Below, piece after piece: positions 51,801 to 61,600 of a stretch of DNA of 64,000 bases. Source of the stretch: PALSA-1296 sp038322815 (GTDB lineage: Bacteria > Bacteroidota > Ignavibacteria > Palsa-1295); NCBI GenBank assembly GCA_038322815.1, contig JBBQGG010000001.1, forward strand, positions 50,703 to 114,702, given 5' to 3'. The notes beneath the pieces are model-generated. The model did not search any database, was not told the DNA's origin, and worked only from the letters and a program-made list of their open reading frames with translations. Position 1 is the stretch's first letter. Each line of letters opens with the position of its first letter. The translations under genes were made by a program, and so were the position numbers.

Positions 51801-51838
51801 CCGTTGGTCCGTTCTTTGAAGCTGTAGAAGGCTGGCAT
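48818..51838 (-). CDS. C-terminal half of a split T9SS cargo protein
   Basis: 1006 residues from ATG at 51838, with no signal peptide. The end is a clear T9SS type A domain (MVRPNPFRTQTSVELEV, VTIFDVLGKQVTTLFNN, LIPGMYFVRV, RKIEMVR). The body is beta-rich with WNDSTIHTDNFIINAGD and YLTFECTRGYTGNSFKI, without a recognised catalytic motif. The upstream gene has a signal peptide but no sorting domain and overlaps this one by 55 bases in another frame. A T9SS domain is useless without Sec export, so both are best read as one gene of about 2100 codons broken by a frameshift near 51840; independent translation from the ATG at 51838 is the alternative. Confidence 0.8.
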   Translation of the reverse strand: MPAFYSFKERTNGARQIVKDLGFCANTLKNLNWINTYSLPKVSLSASSSLIDNYAMRDNFKKESPFLADDILSLKFKRIQDYPLSVLRITDEHNDAIGDPEPDAVNGTNYRIDKSSVLTDDRRFYEIGFFSAGKTSYFQQKFAIVVNKRTWPYSLEFKNHISGDMQVQSHDPYTENNNTHAMLSAIDARGFSATIDRDLSHIGTSDFKWKDMFPRILKNFATIPFLVTDYRDVCHPQQVKPSHNYFTIDLDPGEGTLLSIQPLTSTYLGCNWNRLPATVLFNNSRRVSSIETDPIHQTFQLVYPKEGGIAVSYPVEGIFDSSLAKRQLATPADSLIDSNYHCHDPAICANAEGPKSLGIVYYTDSTGSGLHLDSTSVIFRYANPLSPYAYSGKIVLDKYKTRGLRTTATPAITPAKSGCGRYWVSWRNPDQGGIIALLDSTGNVLSKKYFSAGDPGSTRFVSITSHLYRDPNATTAQSDTCYMAFEEGTHPTAQIYFLKAFCTSSGIDTAGLKNLSKGLPYCENHYPCISMTPTRRVMVTWEAIGQRWTWTDSSYTLHRTHYGILHGRYADDSWTSYLSLMGFDVPMTDGLVDTLSMFPVVSVSDWKTNWSSDSTWDDVCRYVWHSPFDEQVHMSHFGYVNGFFVPCFENVQMPDASLFPSLPERKMFNGVLQPLMYFHPTYAEDTSYSPQVTIYDFPLSTLAKAVVLKQQIIAKPLAASCGMMAVGTVDQVRLIHDTLVGTINWQPRDTIINDSLVPPPLSWNDSTIHTDNFIINAGDNLQYGRYFKLGNYQSGDTSALKSYLSGPSDYIKMKVNLRSTSTHYVIRTVDSCLLDSSGFKQSGSLSDSGRSNTLFTSPISGQVYLTFECTRGYTGNSFKISNRESYDDSSPVDEYPGPPFPIDSSFKKSQPISPQRNAFVSHINMMVRPNPFRTQTSVELEVPTEVILNVTIFDVLGKQVTTLFNNISGSTNYVFTLDSKQLIPGMYFVRVQAGGEVVTRKIEMVR

Positions 51839-54800
51839 ATTGCTTTGAGGCGAATTATTGCATTGGGAAGATAGTTGCGACCATCGTTTGCCGGACCTCG
51901 AAGGAAAGGATCGTTAGTGGGATTGCCGCTAATAGCATAATTCCAGTCGTGTGTTTTGTACCCATCAAAAAAAGAAACCCAAGAATTGAGTGATTTTTCT
52001 GACCACGATGCATTCGAACAATCCGTACTACATTTCACAGCATAGGCAACTGTGGAGGAATTTGAAGATGCAAGTTTTAATTTAATAGTAAAACTATTTG
52101 AGGGAGTTCCACTTGTGACAACAGTAACATCTGGATCTGTATGATCTGCTGTTGGATCAGCGTCATTCCATCTTTTATAGTTGCCTCCGCCTCCGTCTTT
52201 AATACATGCGACGATGCGATTGATTGTAGTAGTCTGATTCGCGTCAACTAATATATCACCCTCGGAGGAAGGCGTTGTGTTAACGAGATGATATGTTTTA
52301 GATCCAATCACAATGACCTTTCCGGCTGAAAAAATGTCGCTCGAAGAGAAAGTGCAAATTTCAGGGCAAGCAGATCCAATATCCCGGTCGTCCCCGGTGT
52401 TATGTAATACACCAGCAACAGGTCTCCACTTTCCAGATCCCAGGCAAGTACTGCATGCGGTTTTAAGAGTTGCCCAAGTACCCGAAGTATTTCCATTAAT
52501 ATCGTACACTACATCGGTATTAGTTGCACTATTATTTGTCATCCAAGTATTCAAATCGGATTGTCTTGCATTTGTGGGAGAATTACCCGTTGGAGAACAT
52601 ACCTCAGAAAGTGGAACCCATTGAAATTTGCAAGCACGCTGATTTGTTAAACCACTAATCGGAAGGTCATCGGAGTTTCCTGTGTACTTAATTAATCGTT
52701 TTGAGTAATTGAAAGCTGGCGTAGCAACACCTGATTCCGGGAAAGTCGCAGAAAAAAAAGGATGATCGCAGTCCCCTAGTTGAAAATCAAGAAAGCCAAC
52801 ATGATCTGAATTGCCTGGCTTATTCCATGAATCAACATCTGATCTAAGTTGCTCATCACATATTCCAACATTTGCCCCTCGATCGGAACCGATTGTATTA
52901 AAAATTATTCCTTTTGCACCCCATGCTATTGCATCCCATGCATCATAGCGTAATTCAGTTGCTATCGGTCCACGAACAGGAAATTCTAATTGACTTGTTT
53001 GATTGCTGGAAGATGATGAAGCCAGATGAGTAACAAGATTTCGAACATCGGCACCTTTTTCATAAAGACTAATTGTACTTGAAGTTGGATTATTAATAAG
53101 AGTATTAGCTACATCCGGTCTTGCAGTACCGCCCAGCTGCTCCGGTAATAAAACCGGATTTTTTTTCCAATCTGGACTCCACATTGCCATCGGCATTGAA
53201 TACCATACCGTTTTCCGTGATTTATCCCAATTAATATCAGGGATCGCGGAACGTGCGACATCTTCATGGTCATTTGATGTGGCGTTTTGGTAACCTTCTG
53301 TCGTAGGTGTACCGTGCCAGCTATTAGTATAGGTAGAATATCCACCGGAAAGATTTGAGGAGCCTGTAGCGGGAACAACAGGATAACCGAGATCTTCGAA
53401 TCCACCTGGGTCAGTCCTAATTTCATTCGCTATACCATCACGAGGTATCACATTTGCAACATCTTTGATTCCTCCCCGAACGTAATTATTCCATGTTCCT
53501 TCTGCCAGAATAAACGGCGGCGGTATTATTTGTCCCATTTCATCTTCATATATAGCACGATATTCAGCATAAGCACTCGAGACGTTTTGTGTCAGAAAGC
53601 CATACAAATTCATTTTTTTCGGATTATAGGAAACCTTACTCTTGTCATTCATGTAATTTGAAAGCAAGTGATCTATATAAGTATAGACTCTGAAGCATTC
53701 TCTTGTCGGCTCATTCGGACCGCCTATATAAGTCGTGCGGTCCCACATCGAATTGCTTTCCGTTGTGTTATCAGGGTGAAGCTCAGTTACTAATTTAGCA
53801 AAGAAATCGGTTTTGATCTGATCATCCATGTGGATGCTTGGTGTACCGGAAATTGTAGGATCTGGCACGCTATTATTTGCCAATATATCATCGCACATCT
53901 TCGTACGAATCCGGAAGCCGCGAACATAGATCGGTACTGTTGTATTATCATTAGCATGATTATTATTATCAACAAAGCGAGTCAGGGTAAATACTACTTT
54001 ATGCTTTGCATTGACGTTAAATTGACCTATATCTATTGGGTTTGTCCCCAATGGATCCATACGTGCGACGGCATACTCAGTCTGAAATGTAGCGCTTAAC
54101 TTAGGATTAGGAAACCAAAATATGCTCTTTGGATTATTATAGTCTATACCCTGATCTTTGTTACCATGGTAGCTCTTAGTCTCAAAATCATTATTTGCTC
54201 CATACAGGGTTTTCGTCAAATGCAGCGTTGTAGCGCTTGCGACCGAATTATCATCATTATATACAGTTGCAGTTACCGTATAGAGAGATTCTGGCTGGGA
54301 AGTAATATCCCCGTCAAATTTAAAAATAAAATCAACGAGAAGTTTCGTATTATTAATATGGAATTCTGTTAACCCCGAATTACTCCACACTGGCAAATTG
54401 GATTCGAAGTGGCTTCCATCATTATCGCCGTCAATTGACTTAAGTTCAAGATTGAGTAAATCGCCAGTTAAGAGGTTCTTAGTTATAGGGTCGCTAACAG
54501 GGATTAACCATTCATGACTTTTAATAGGATCAGGATCCAGGACATAAGCACCTTGAATAGTTTGCCACACGGTAGGCTGCCAGTGATTTGTAAGAGGATT
54601 AGGATCAAACGAAAAATGATTCTCCTGATCATACTGGAAATGGTGCAGATCAATCCGTTCATAGTCGGATTTTATTCCATAGGGAGTATTTGCTGTTTGA
54701 TCAGGCGTAGTAGCAAGAAAAAATCTGCGCTCAGTGCTAGGGTAAACTCCTTTTGCTCCGCAGTAGGTAGCAAACAATAAATTTCCGTCATGATAATTTG

Positions 54801-55080
54801 CAGTCCCGGCATACATCGTCATTCCGGGAAGTAAGTGCTTGGCGATGTCGTATTTCCCCGGATAATAATCCTGAAGAAAATATGTATTAAAACCCATTGC
54901 TGTCATCCAGTCAGCAATTGCGGTGTGATTAGGGGTTTGATCATTAGGGAATACCGTCGAAATATCCATCCCTCCGATGGGAAAATTTTCAGCACGTATT
55001 TTCACAGGAGTAACTAACTGTGCTGAAATATTCGCCGTAAACAAGCAGAAAAAAAGAAATACACTGATAAGTTTTTCCAT
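51784..55080 (-). CDS. N-terminal half of a split T9SS cargo protein
   Basis: 1098 residues with a signal peptide ending TANISAQ and no T9SS tail. The last 19 residues (after NAIIRLKA) look like out-of-frame reading of the next gene. The N-terminal part, IADWMTAMGFNTYFLQDYYP, and a later AWDAIAWGAKGIIFNTIGSD suggest a TIM-barrel-like region, but no family is certain. The middle has many Asn/Asp/Thr-rich beta segments. Together with 48818-51838 it would make a protein of about 2100 residues. It precedes the FG-GAP-like cargo gene at 55158 in transcription order and has 77 bases between. Confidence 0.8.
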   Translation of the reverse strand: MEKLISVFLFFCLFTANISAQLVTPVKIRAENFPIGGMDISTVFPNDQTPNHTAIADWMTAMGFNTYFLQDYYPGKYDIAKHLLPGMTMYAGTANYHDGNLLFATYCGAKGVYPSTERRFFLATTPDQTANTPYGIKSDYERIDLHHFQYDQENHFSFDPNPLTNHWQPTVWQTIQGAYVLDPDPIKSHEWLIPVSDPITKNLLTGDLLNLELKSIDGDNDGSHFESNLPVWSNSGLTEFHINNTKLLVDFIFKFDGDITSQPESLYTVTATVYNDDNSVASATTLHLTKTLYGANNDFETKSYHGNKDQGIDYNNPKSIFWFPNPKLSATFQTEYAVARMDPLGTNPIDIGQFNVNAKHKVVFTLTRFVDNNNHANDNTTVPIYVRGFRIRTKMCDDILANNSVPDPTISGTPSIHMDDQIKTDFFAKLVTELHPDNTTESNSMWDRTTYIGGPNEPTRECFRVYTYIDHLLSNYMNDKSKVSYNPKKMNLYGFLTQNVSSAYAEYRAIYEDEMGQIIPPPFILAEGTWNNYVRGGIKDVANVIPRDGIANEIRTDPGGFEDLGYPVVPATGSSNLSGGYSTYTNSWHGTPTTEGYQNATSNDHEDVARSAIPDINWDKSRKTVWYSMPMAMWSPDWKKNPVLLPEQLGGTARPDVANTLINNPTSSTISLYEKGADVRNLVTHLASSSSSNQTSQLEFPVRGPIATELRYDAWDAIAWGAKGIIFNTIGSDRGANVGICDEQLRSDVDSWNKPGNSDHVGFLDFQLGDCDHPFFSATFPESGVATPAFNYSKRLIKYTGNSDDLPISGLTNQRACKFQWVPLSEVCSPTGNSPTNARQSDLNTWMTNNSATNTDVVYDINGNTSGTWATLKTACSTCLGSGKWRPVAGVLHNTGDDRDIGSACPEICTFSSSDIFSAGKVIVIGSKTYHLVNTTPSSEGDILVDANQTTTINRIVACIKDGGGGNYKRWNDADPTADHTDPDVTVVTSGTPSNSFTIKLKLASSNSSTVAYAVKCSTDCSNASWSEKSLNSWVSFFDGYKTHDWNYAISGNPTNDPFLRGPANDGRNYLPNAIIRLKAICQPSTASKNGPTVQDRL

Positions 55081-55157
55081 GGTAATAGTTGAGTTATATT
55101 GTAAAAAACGTTAAATAATGTCTCAGGATGATTCGCAAATGTACATCCCTAAGCGAA

Positions 55158-56933
55158 TTACTTCAAAACATGCACCTCCATTCGCTTAGTAAATTTCTTA
55201 CCTATTATTTCAAGTATATATGTTCCACTGGAAAGCGAGGGGATAAAAATCGAATAAAACTGTCTAATAAATGCTTCGCCGATATATTCGGAATAAACTT
55301 TCCTTCCGAGTAAATCCCATAATTCTACCTTGAGATTTTGCTGTTCAATAGAACTAAGATCAAGAGTAAATTTTCCTTCGGTTACCGGGTTCGGAAAAAT
55401 AGAAATGTTTTCAATGCCTGATACTCCGGTAGAAACAGTTCTGGTCCTTTCAGGTATTTTCCTTGAGCCGTGAATGACATAAATTGAACCATGCGCATCG
55501 GCAGCATCCAAACCGAATCCTGATTCACCCATGATAATATCCTGCAAATTATCATTATCTGCCACTATTGTATCAACCTGATTAGATGCTCCACCTCCGT
55601 TCCCTATCGGTCCAATGAACATATCAACTTTATCGTCAATAGCATCGCCCAATACATAGAAAAATTCATATCCGTAAAATCCTCCGTCAAGTAAGCCTTC
55701 AATATAAAGAACATGGTTTTTCGTACCGGTCATGTGCCCACAATCTTTTAACCCATAACCAAAAGCCAAAGCATGGTAATTGGGATCGTAATAATACGGC
55801 GCATGGAGAACAAATGCAGCGCTATCGGCTGTCCAGCGGTTAGAGCCAAAATCTTTCCCGCCTCTGAATATACGGAATTCCTCGATGGCTTGGGGTCTTC
55901 CATAATCTGTAGCAAAAAATAGAAGAAAATCATTCGATGAATCGCCCGATTGTTTGGAAAGGGCGCTCATAGTTATTGCGTTAAGATTATTATAATTATT
56001 TGGATTTTGCCATTGGGCAAATAAGGTGTCATATTTTAAAGAATTTAAGAGCCGTGACATTGAGAAGGGTGGATCATTACGATAATAAAATAAATTATGA
56101 TAATTTTGTCCAAATTTTACATAATTATCGGCAGCGATCATATCTATTCTTCCCGTGCCACGAAAGTCCCCTGAAACTGTTACGCGCTGACCTATATCAA
56201 AAAAAGCGGTGCTGTCAGCATAGGCTGTCTTAGCTTGATTTCTTAAACTCTCTCCTTTAAAATAGAGTAGGTAGCTTTTCCCGGTTTCATTAGAATCCGC
56301 AATAACAATCATAGAAATAATATCTTGTATAGAATCAGAACTTAAATTCGGTAAATAAGATGGTCTCATTGAACTATAATCATTATAAGTTTTTCCTTGG
56401 ATTGGAGATAAAAGTATGGTGTACCTCGTTGAATCATACTCCCCCTTATCATCCTGCCAATAAATACGGGCTGGGTTTCGTCCGCCATCATCTGTCGCCA
56501 AAATATCCAAATATTTAGTAGAGTGAAAATGACCGAATTGGTAGTTTCTGTAGTATTGGCTCAGGTAAAGATTGCGTGTTTTCCGAAGCTTATGAAGACT
56601 AAAATCTGGCCAGGATTTGAAGACTGATAATCCTGCACTACTGTCGGCAAACGCAATTTCACCGTATGTACCGTTGATATTAGGTCCGAGATTAACAAGT
56701 CCGGCTCCAAGATTTTCGAGCCATTTCCCACCATAGATCGTATCAATCTCTCCCGGTACACCGATGCGCGGAAAATAGCAATTCGGATCAAAGGCAGTGG
56801 AAGAAACCTGGCTTCGGGCTACGCCCGAAAAAGCGAAAAGCAAAAAAGCGAAAATGGATGCCAAGTTGCCGGAAATGCTGCCCCTGCGATTGGTGCTTTT
56901 TCCCAAGATTTTCTTAAAGAAGGTGCGTTTCAT
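55158..56933 (-). CDS. T9SS cargo with FG-GAP-like propeller repeats
   Basis: 591 residues. The signal peptide is preceded by an unusually long basic stretch (MKRTFFKKILGKSTNRRGSI) and ends ARSQV. Repeated segments such as FHSTKYLDILATDDGGRNP, VSGDFRGTGRIDMIAADNY and IVADNDNLQDIIMGESG match FG-GAP/VCBS-type blades of an integrin-like propeller. The end is a T9SS type A domain (SIFPNPVTEGKFTLDL, VELWDLLGRKVYSEY, LSSGTYILEI, KRMEVHVLK). It is probably a surface protein of unknown ligand. Upstream (56934-57181) lies the divergent fur promoter region. Confidence 0.85.
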   Translation of the reverse strand: MKRTFFKKILGKSTNRRGSISGNLASIFAFLLFAFSGVARSQVSSTAFDPNCYFPRIGVPGEIDTIYGGKWLENLGAGLVNLGPNINGTYGEIAFADSSAGLSVFKSWPDFSLHKLRKTRNLYLSQYYRNYQFGHFHSTKYLDILATDDGGRNPARIYWQDDKGEYDSTRYTILLSPIQGKTYNDYSSMRPSYLPNLSSDSIQDIISMIVIADSNETGKSYLLYFKGESLRNQAKTAYADSTAFFDIGQRVTVSGDFRGTGRIDMIAADNYVKFGQNYHNLFYYRNDPPFSMSRLLNSLKYDTLFAQWQNPNNYNNLNAITMSALSKQSGDSSNDFLLFFATDYGRPQAIEEFRIFRGGKDFGSNRWTADSAAFVLHAPYYYDPNYHALAFGYGLKDCGHMTGTKNHVLYIEGLLDGGFYGYEFFYVLGDAIDDKVDMFIGPIGNGGGASNQVDTIVADNDNLQDIIMGESGFGLDAADAHGSIYVIHGSRKIPERTRTVSTGVSGIENISIFPNPVTEGKFTLDLSSIEQQNLKVELWDLLGRKVYSEYIGEAFIRQFYSIFIPSLSSGTYILEIIGKKFTKRMEVHVLK

Positions 56934-57155
56934 TAGATGAACAACGATTTGAACTATGCAAAGTTACAATATTTTCCACAGAGTATTTCCAAAGATGAAT
57001 GATGCTTATGTTTAAAAAACACTTGAAACCTGAAAAGGTTACACTTTGAAGTCAAAATAGTCTTTAACCCTCACCCCGGTCCTCTCCCATTAATAATTTT
57101 AATTGATGTGAGAGGGAGTGGAAAGAAACTGGAACGCATCTTTCATTTTTTTCGT

Positions 57156-57174
57156 ATTAAGACTAAGTCTTAAT
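57156..57174. promoter_or_regulatory. Perfect 19-bp dyad before fur, probable Fur-family operator
   Basis: ATTAAGACTAAGTCTTAAT is a perfect 9-1-9 palindrome ending seven bases before the fur ATG. Its position and symmetry fit an autoregulatory Fur/PerR-type box covering the fur-ftr1 promoter or ribosome-binding region. The bases differ from the classical Fur consensus, so the assignment rests on location. Confidence 0.6.
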
Positions 57175-57181
57175 AATAACA

Positions 57182-57751
57182 ATGACTGAACTGAAAGCCG
57201 AATCAAAACCAAGTAAGAAAGGCAAAGCCCAAGAGCCGGCTGAGGCTTCACCGACTGAGATCTTTCGGAAATTCCTAAAGGAAGGCGAATACCGCATTAC
57301 GCCCGAACGCTTCGAAGTTCTTGATGCAGTCATGAAATGGGACGATCACTTCGATGCCGATAATCTTTTTATCTGGCTGAAAAATAGCGGCTCGAAAGTT
57401 TCGCGTGCAACCGTCTATAAGACTCTGAATCTTCTCCATGAATGCGGCTTAGTTTCACGGTACCGTTTCTCACAAGGGCATGCTCAGTATGAAAAAACGA
57501 TCGACCGACCCCATCACGACCACCTGATCTGCACAACATGCGGCAAGATCATCGAATTTGATAATAGCCGCGTCATCCAAATGCAAAATGATATTTGTAT
57601 AGCCTACGGGTTCAAACCGCTCTATCATTCATTCCAGGTTTTCAGCCAATGCCTTGACGGAGCAATGGATATTCAGGACTGCGAATATGCCCGTCAGTTA
57701 AAATCAGCACTTATGAACCCGAATAAAAAGAAAAATCACAGCATAAAGTAA
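57182..57751 (+). CDS. fur: Fur-family metal-dependent transcription regulator
   Basis: 189 residues, longer than the usual 130-150 because of about 25 extra Lys/Ala/Glu-rich residues at each end. The winged helix is RITPERFEVLDAVMKWDDHF, then SRATVYKTLNLLHECGLVSR. The dimer/metal domain shows RPHHDHLICTTCGKIIEF, with a zinc CxxC; the second CxxC seen in many Fur proteins is replaced by widely spaced Cys (QCLDGAMDIQDCEY). It is 2 bases ahead of the ftr1 iron permease, so iron sensing is likely; a PerR or Zur role cannot be ruled out. A dyad lies directly upstream. Confidence 0.93.
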   Translation: MTELKAESKPSKKGKAQEPAEASPTEIFRKFLKEGEYRITPERFEVLDAVMKWDDHFDADNLFIWLKNSGSKVSRATVYKTLNLLHECGLVSRYRFSQGHAQYEKTIDRPHHDHLICTTCGKIIEFDNSRVIQMQNDICIAYGFKPLYHSFQVFSQCLDGAMDIQDCEYARQLKSALMNPNKKKNHSIK

Positions 57752-57753
57752 TA

Positions 57754-58542
57754 ATGTTCGAAAAAATCTTTAATCAATTCGTTATCAGTTTTCGTGAAGG
57801 TCTTGAAGCAGCACTTGTCATTATGACGGTGATGATCGCCATAAAAAAACGTGGTGATGATCGCTTCCGCAAGGCAGCGATCTGGGGTATCGTTGTTGCA
57901 ATTATTGCATGCATCGTCGGTGGGTATTTACTCGGCACGATAGCCCTTATTAATAATCACGGACTTGAACTTATCCTCTATATTTCTGCAATGATCGCAG
58001 TGACCGGAATGGTCTTTTGGATGATGAAGACAGGAAAGAATCTAAAAGGCGAGATCGAAAAGAAGATCACAGCATACGAACCGAACAAAAGTTTTTTTCC
58101 TCTTCTGGGAATTTTCCTCTTCGTGTTTTTTATGATTGCCCGTGAGGGTTTCGAAATGGTTTTGCTACTTCTGGCTTTCGGAGCAGGCATCGGAGGCTGG
58201 TATTATGATATTGCTATGCTTTTAGGAATTGCCTTTGCTGTACTCATCAGCTATGCACTCTCGAAAGGGATCATTAAAGTTCATGTCGGTAAATTTTTGC
58301 AACAGACGGCATTCGTCCTTATTTTCTTTGTCATTCAACTTGTTTTTGATTCTTTGCATGAAGCGTATGAAGGTAATTTCCTTCCTCAGCCTACATCGCA
58401 AAGTTGGGCAAATTTTATTGATTACGTCCACGACCAGATTCCCATATTCTCCTATATTGCCCTCGGACTTTTCGGAATAATTATTATTTATCATTTACTG
58501 CAATCCATACCTAAACGTCCACGGCAAATCGGAACGGTCTGA
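57754..58542 (+). CDS. FTR1/EfeU-family iron permease
   Basis: 262 residues with about seven membrane helices. Two REGxE motifs, the iron-handling signature of the Ftr1 family, are present: FREGLEAALVI (residues 13-23) and AREGFEMVLLL (129-139), in separate helices as expected. It moves iron across the inner membrane, commonly as Fe(III) after oxidation, or as Fe(II) import in EfeU systems. No EfeO/EfeB or ferroxidase gene is adjacent. It lies 2 bases after fur, and the pair shares the dyad at 57156, so both should be repressed together when metal is sufficient. Confidence 0.93.
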   Translation: MFEKIFNQFVISFREGLEAALVIMTVMIAIKKRGDDRFRKAAIWGIVVAIIACIVGGYLLGTIALINNHGLELILYISAMIAVTGMVFWMMKTGKNLKGEIEKKITAYEPNKSFFPLLGIFLFVFFMIAREGFEMVLLLLAFGAGIGGWYYDIAMLLGIAFAVLISYALSKGIIKVHVGKFLQQTAFVLIFFVIQLVFDSLHEAYEGNFLPQPTSQSWANFIDYVHDQIPIFSYIALGLFGIIIIYHLLQSIPKRPRQIGTV

Positions 58543-58627
58543 TCTGAACGAAGAAAATATTTTCAAAGAGATAGATTTTTACCCTGCCCATTCCGAACGC
58601 GGTGCCTTCTATAACGGTTTTCAAGTA

Positions 58628-61600
58628 GTGAAATATATAACCTTTGTTTTTATTCTTTATCTGGCAGCGTTGCCCTCTCTAAGAGCACAGCCTCGGACTG
58701 CGAGAGCAATAATTGTAAAGTTCAAAACTGAAGCTGCGATGATCTCTCCAAGCACGGCGCTTCAATCGGTCATTCAAAAAATAACTTCTCAGGATATTCG
58801 CTCGGCATCTCGAATTTTTCAGAAGCGATCAAATGGCAATATTCAATCTGTTAATACTCTTGATCCTGAACTTGCACGAATTATTATCCTCCCACTGCTT
58901 GACAATGTTGACCCTACCCGAAGCGCGAATTTGCTTGACACATTCGATGAGATCGAATATGCCGAACCGAATTACATCATTCACATTGATGGCACCCCCA
59001 CACCAAATGATTCGCTTTACGATCAGCAATGGGCGCATCGCGTGATGCGTATTCCCGAAGCATGGCAGATCACACAGGGAGATTCATCTATTCATATCGG
59101 TTTTGTCGATACCGGAGTCGAGTGGGATCATCCCGATCTCGTCGGACAGTTCGCCGTCAATCCTCTTGAAGATATCAATCATAACGGATTGTTCGATCCA
59201 TGGGCATCTACAGAAAAACAAATGGATGCTCATGGCAATATGGTCTCGGGCGATCTCGATGGAATTGATGAAGATGGCAATGGATATATTGATGATGTGA
59301 TCGGATATGATTTCGTCGATCAAAGCTTCATAAATTTTGGGGATACGAAAGACCGCGATCCTATTCCGCAGGATGAAAATAGCCATACTCATGGCACGGC
59401 AGTCGCAGGTGTGATCGCAGCAAAAGCAAATAATAAGATCGGTGTTGCGGGCATTGCGCCTAAATGTAAACTGGTCGCACTTCGGGCCTTCGATGCGACG
59501 GGAAATGCCGAGGATGATGATATTGCTTCGGCAATAGTTTATGCCGCAGATAATAATGTCCGTATTCTAAATCTATCCTTCGGCGATTATGTCCCTTCGA
59601 TGCTTCAACGAGATGCGATTCGTTATGCAACAAGTAAAGGCGTACTCATTTTTGCTTCAAGCGGAAATGAAGGTAATACCCTCCCTCACTATCCGTCCGA
59701 TTTCGATGAATGCGTTTCAGTCGGAGCAACGGTACTTGCCACAGATAATAAGACTGAAAGCGAAGTTACTACTTCAAATCATTCTGTTGGAATGGATATC
59801 CTGGCTCCGGGAGTTCAAATTGCAACGCTCTTTAGGGCGAATAAGTATCAATTCATTAGTGGCACAAGCTTCAGTTCGCCGGAAGCAGCAGCCGTTGCAG
59901 GACTTATTCTTTCGCATAATCCGAAATTAAGTAACATTGAAGTACGGTCAATTTTAGAATCAACTACGAAGAATTTAAATCCTCTCGGTATTGGTGCTTT
60001 TCAAGCAAACGGACGTATCGATGCATTTGCAGCAGTTAATTATATAGGAAGTGCAGCGATCAAAATCATTTCGCCTCATACGAACGACGGATTTCATGTC
60101 GGTGATAAGATTATGATTCGAGGTTCGGCAGTAAGTCCACTTTTTAAATTTTATAGTCTCAGTTTTTCAAAGTATCTAAATCCTGACAATGATTCTAATC
60201 CATTGCCCTCGTTAATTGCAACAAGTGAGAATCAAGTTATCAATGATACACTTGGAATCTGGGATACGCGCGGACTTCAGTCCGGTACATACACTTTAAC
60301 TCTTTCTGTAAATTCAAGCGATCAACGCACAACTTCAGAGTATCTTACCGTTCAACTTTACAACCCATTCCCAAAGATCGATACACTTTGGGCAACGCCT
60401 ATTTTTGTCAATGAAAAGCGCGGCTTACTTATTCAGGCACATACTGATACTCTTACCACGGCAACCCTTTATTTCCGGGCACAAGGGACGCAAACATGGC
60501 TGAGGAAAAAAGATGATCACCTAGAGAAAGGACACAATATCCTTATCACTTCAAATGATGCTCCGGTTATGGTGCCACTTGAAATTAGATTTATTGCTAA
60601 AAATGGCGCAGGAGATTCGATCAGCAGATCACGCATAGACATCATCTCCTCCGAAGCAATAACTCAAAAAGGTTTTACGCAAAAGAATTATTCATTGCCG
60701 CTTGGATATGCACTTGATTCAGTACTTTCTACTCCGACAGGAGATCAGGTTGTTATGAGTACTTTTCCTGACGGCACAAATTTTGGCCCCTTAAAAATAT
60801 TTTCATACGATACAAAATCAAAGCGATTCAACATTAGTGATTCGCTTGATCGACCATGGATACCACGCACGATAGGCAATACGACAGGTGATAATAAACC
60901 CGAATTGCTTCTACAATCAGGAAGTTCGTATGAGATATTCAAACAAAATGCTACCCATTCCCTCCTTGGAGATATTATCAATGCCGATACGACATCCCAA
61001 AGCGAACTCGCAATAGGACTTGTTGATGTTGATAATGACGGAAAACAAGAATTAGTTATCGAAGACACCGAGAAATTAAGTTCTGATCATTTTAGGCTCA
61101 TTTATAAAGTCTTCAAAATTAACGGAAGTTCGACTTCCCTTCTCGGTAAACTCATTGACACTACTCCACCTGCTCGTGGTTATGCAGATAATAATTTCAA
61201 TGAGCCAGATGCACGTTTTGCTGATTTGAACGGAGACGGGAAACAGGATATTCTCACTGTGGATGGAGATGCCGATCTTATTGGTTATGAATTTGACTCA
61301 CCCTCACAAAATTCATTTAAAACTATCTTCCAAGATCTTAATGATGGTGCAACTGAAGGAAGGATGCTCACTACCGGCGATTTCAACGGCGATGGAAAGA
61401 CCGATATTGCAATCGCATTCCATACTACTAATCTGGATTTTTACGATCTGAATCAGGATAATGAATATAATCCTTCATATTGGACCGTGAAAGTAATGCT
61501 CGGAAATGGTGATGCAACCTTTAAAACAGTTTATACCGATCATTTTTATCTTGCTTTATCAGGTAATCCATATAGAGCAAGTACCGGAGCGATCCGAAAT

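Noticed and set aside
51784..51870. Programmed frameshift at the cargo gene junction
   Set aside because: No slippery heptamer or downstream pseudoknot was visible. A mutation or sequence error is more economical.
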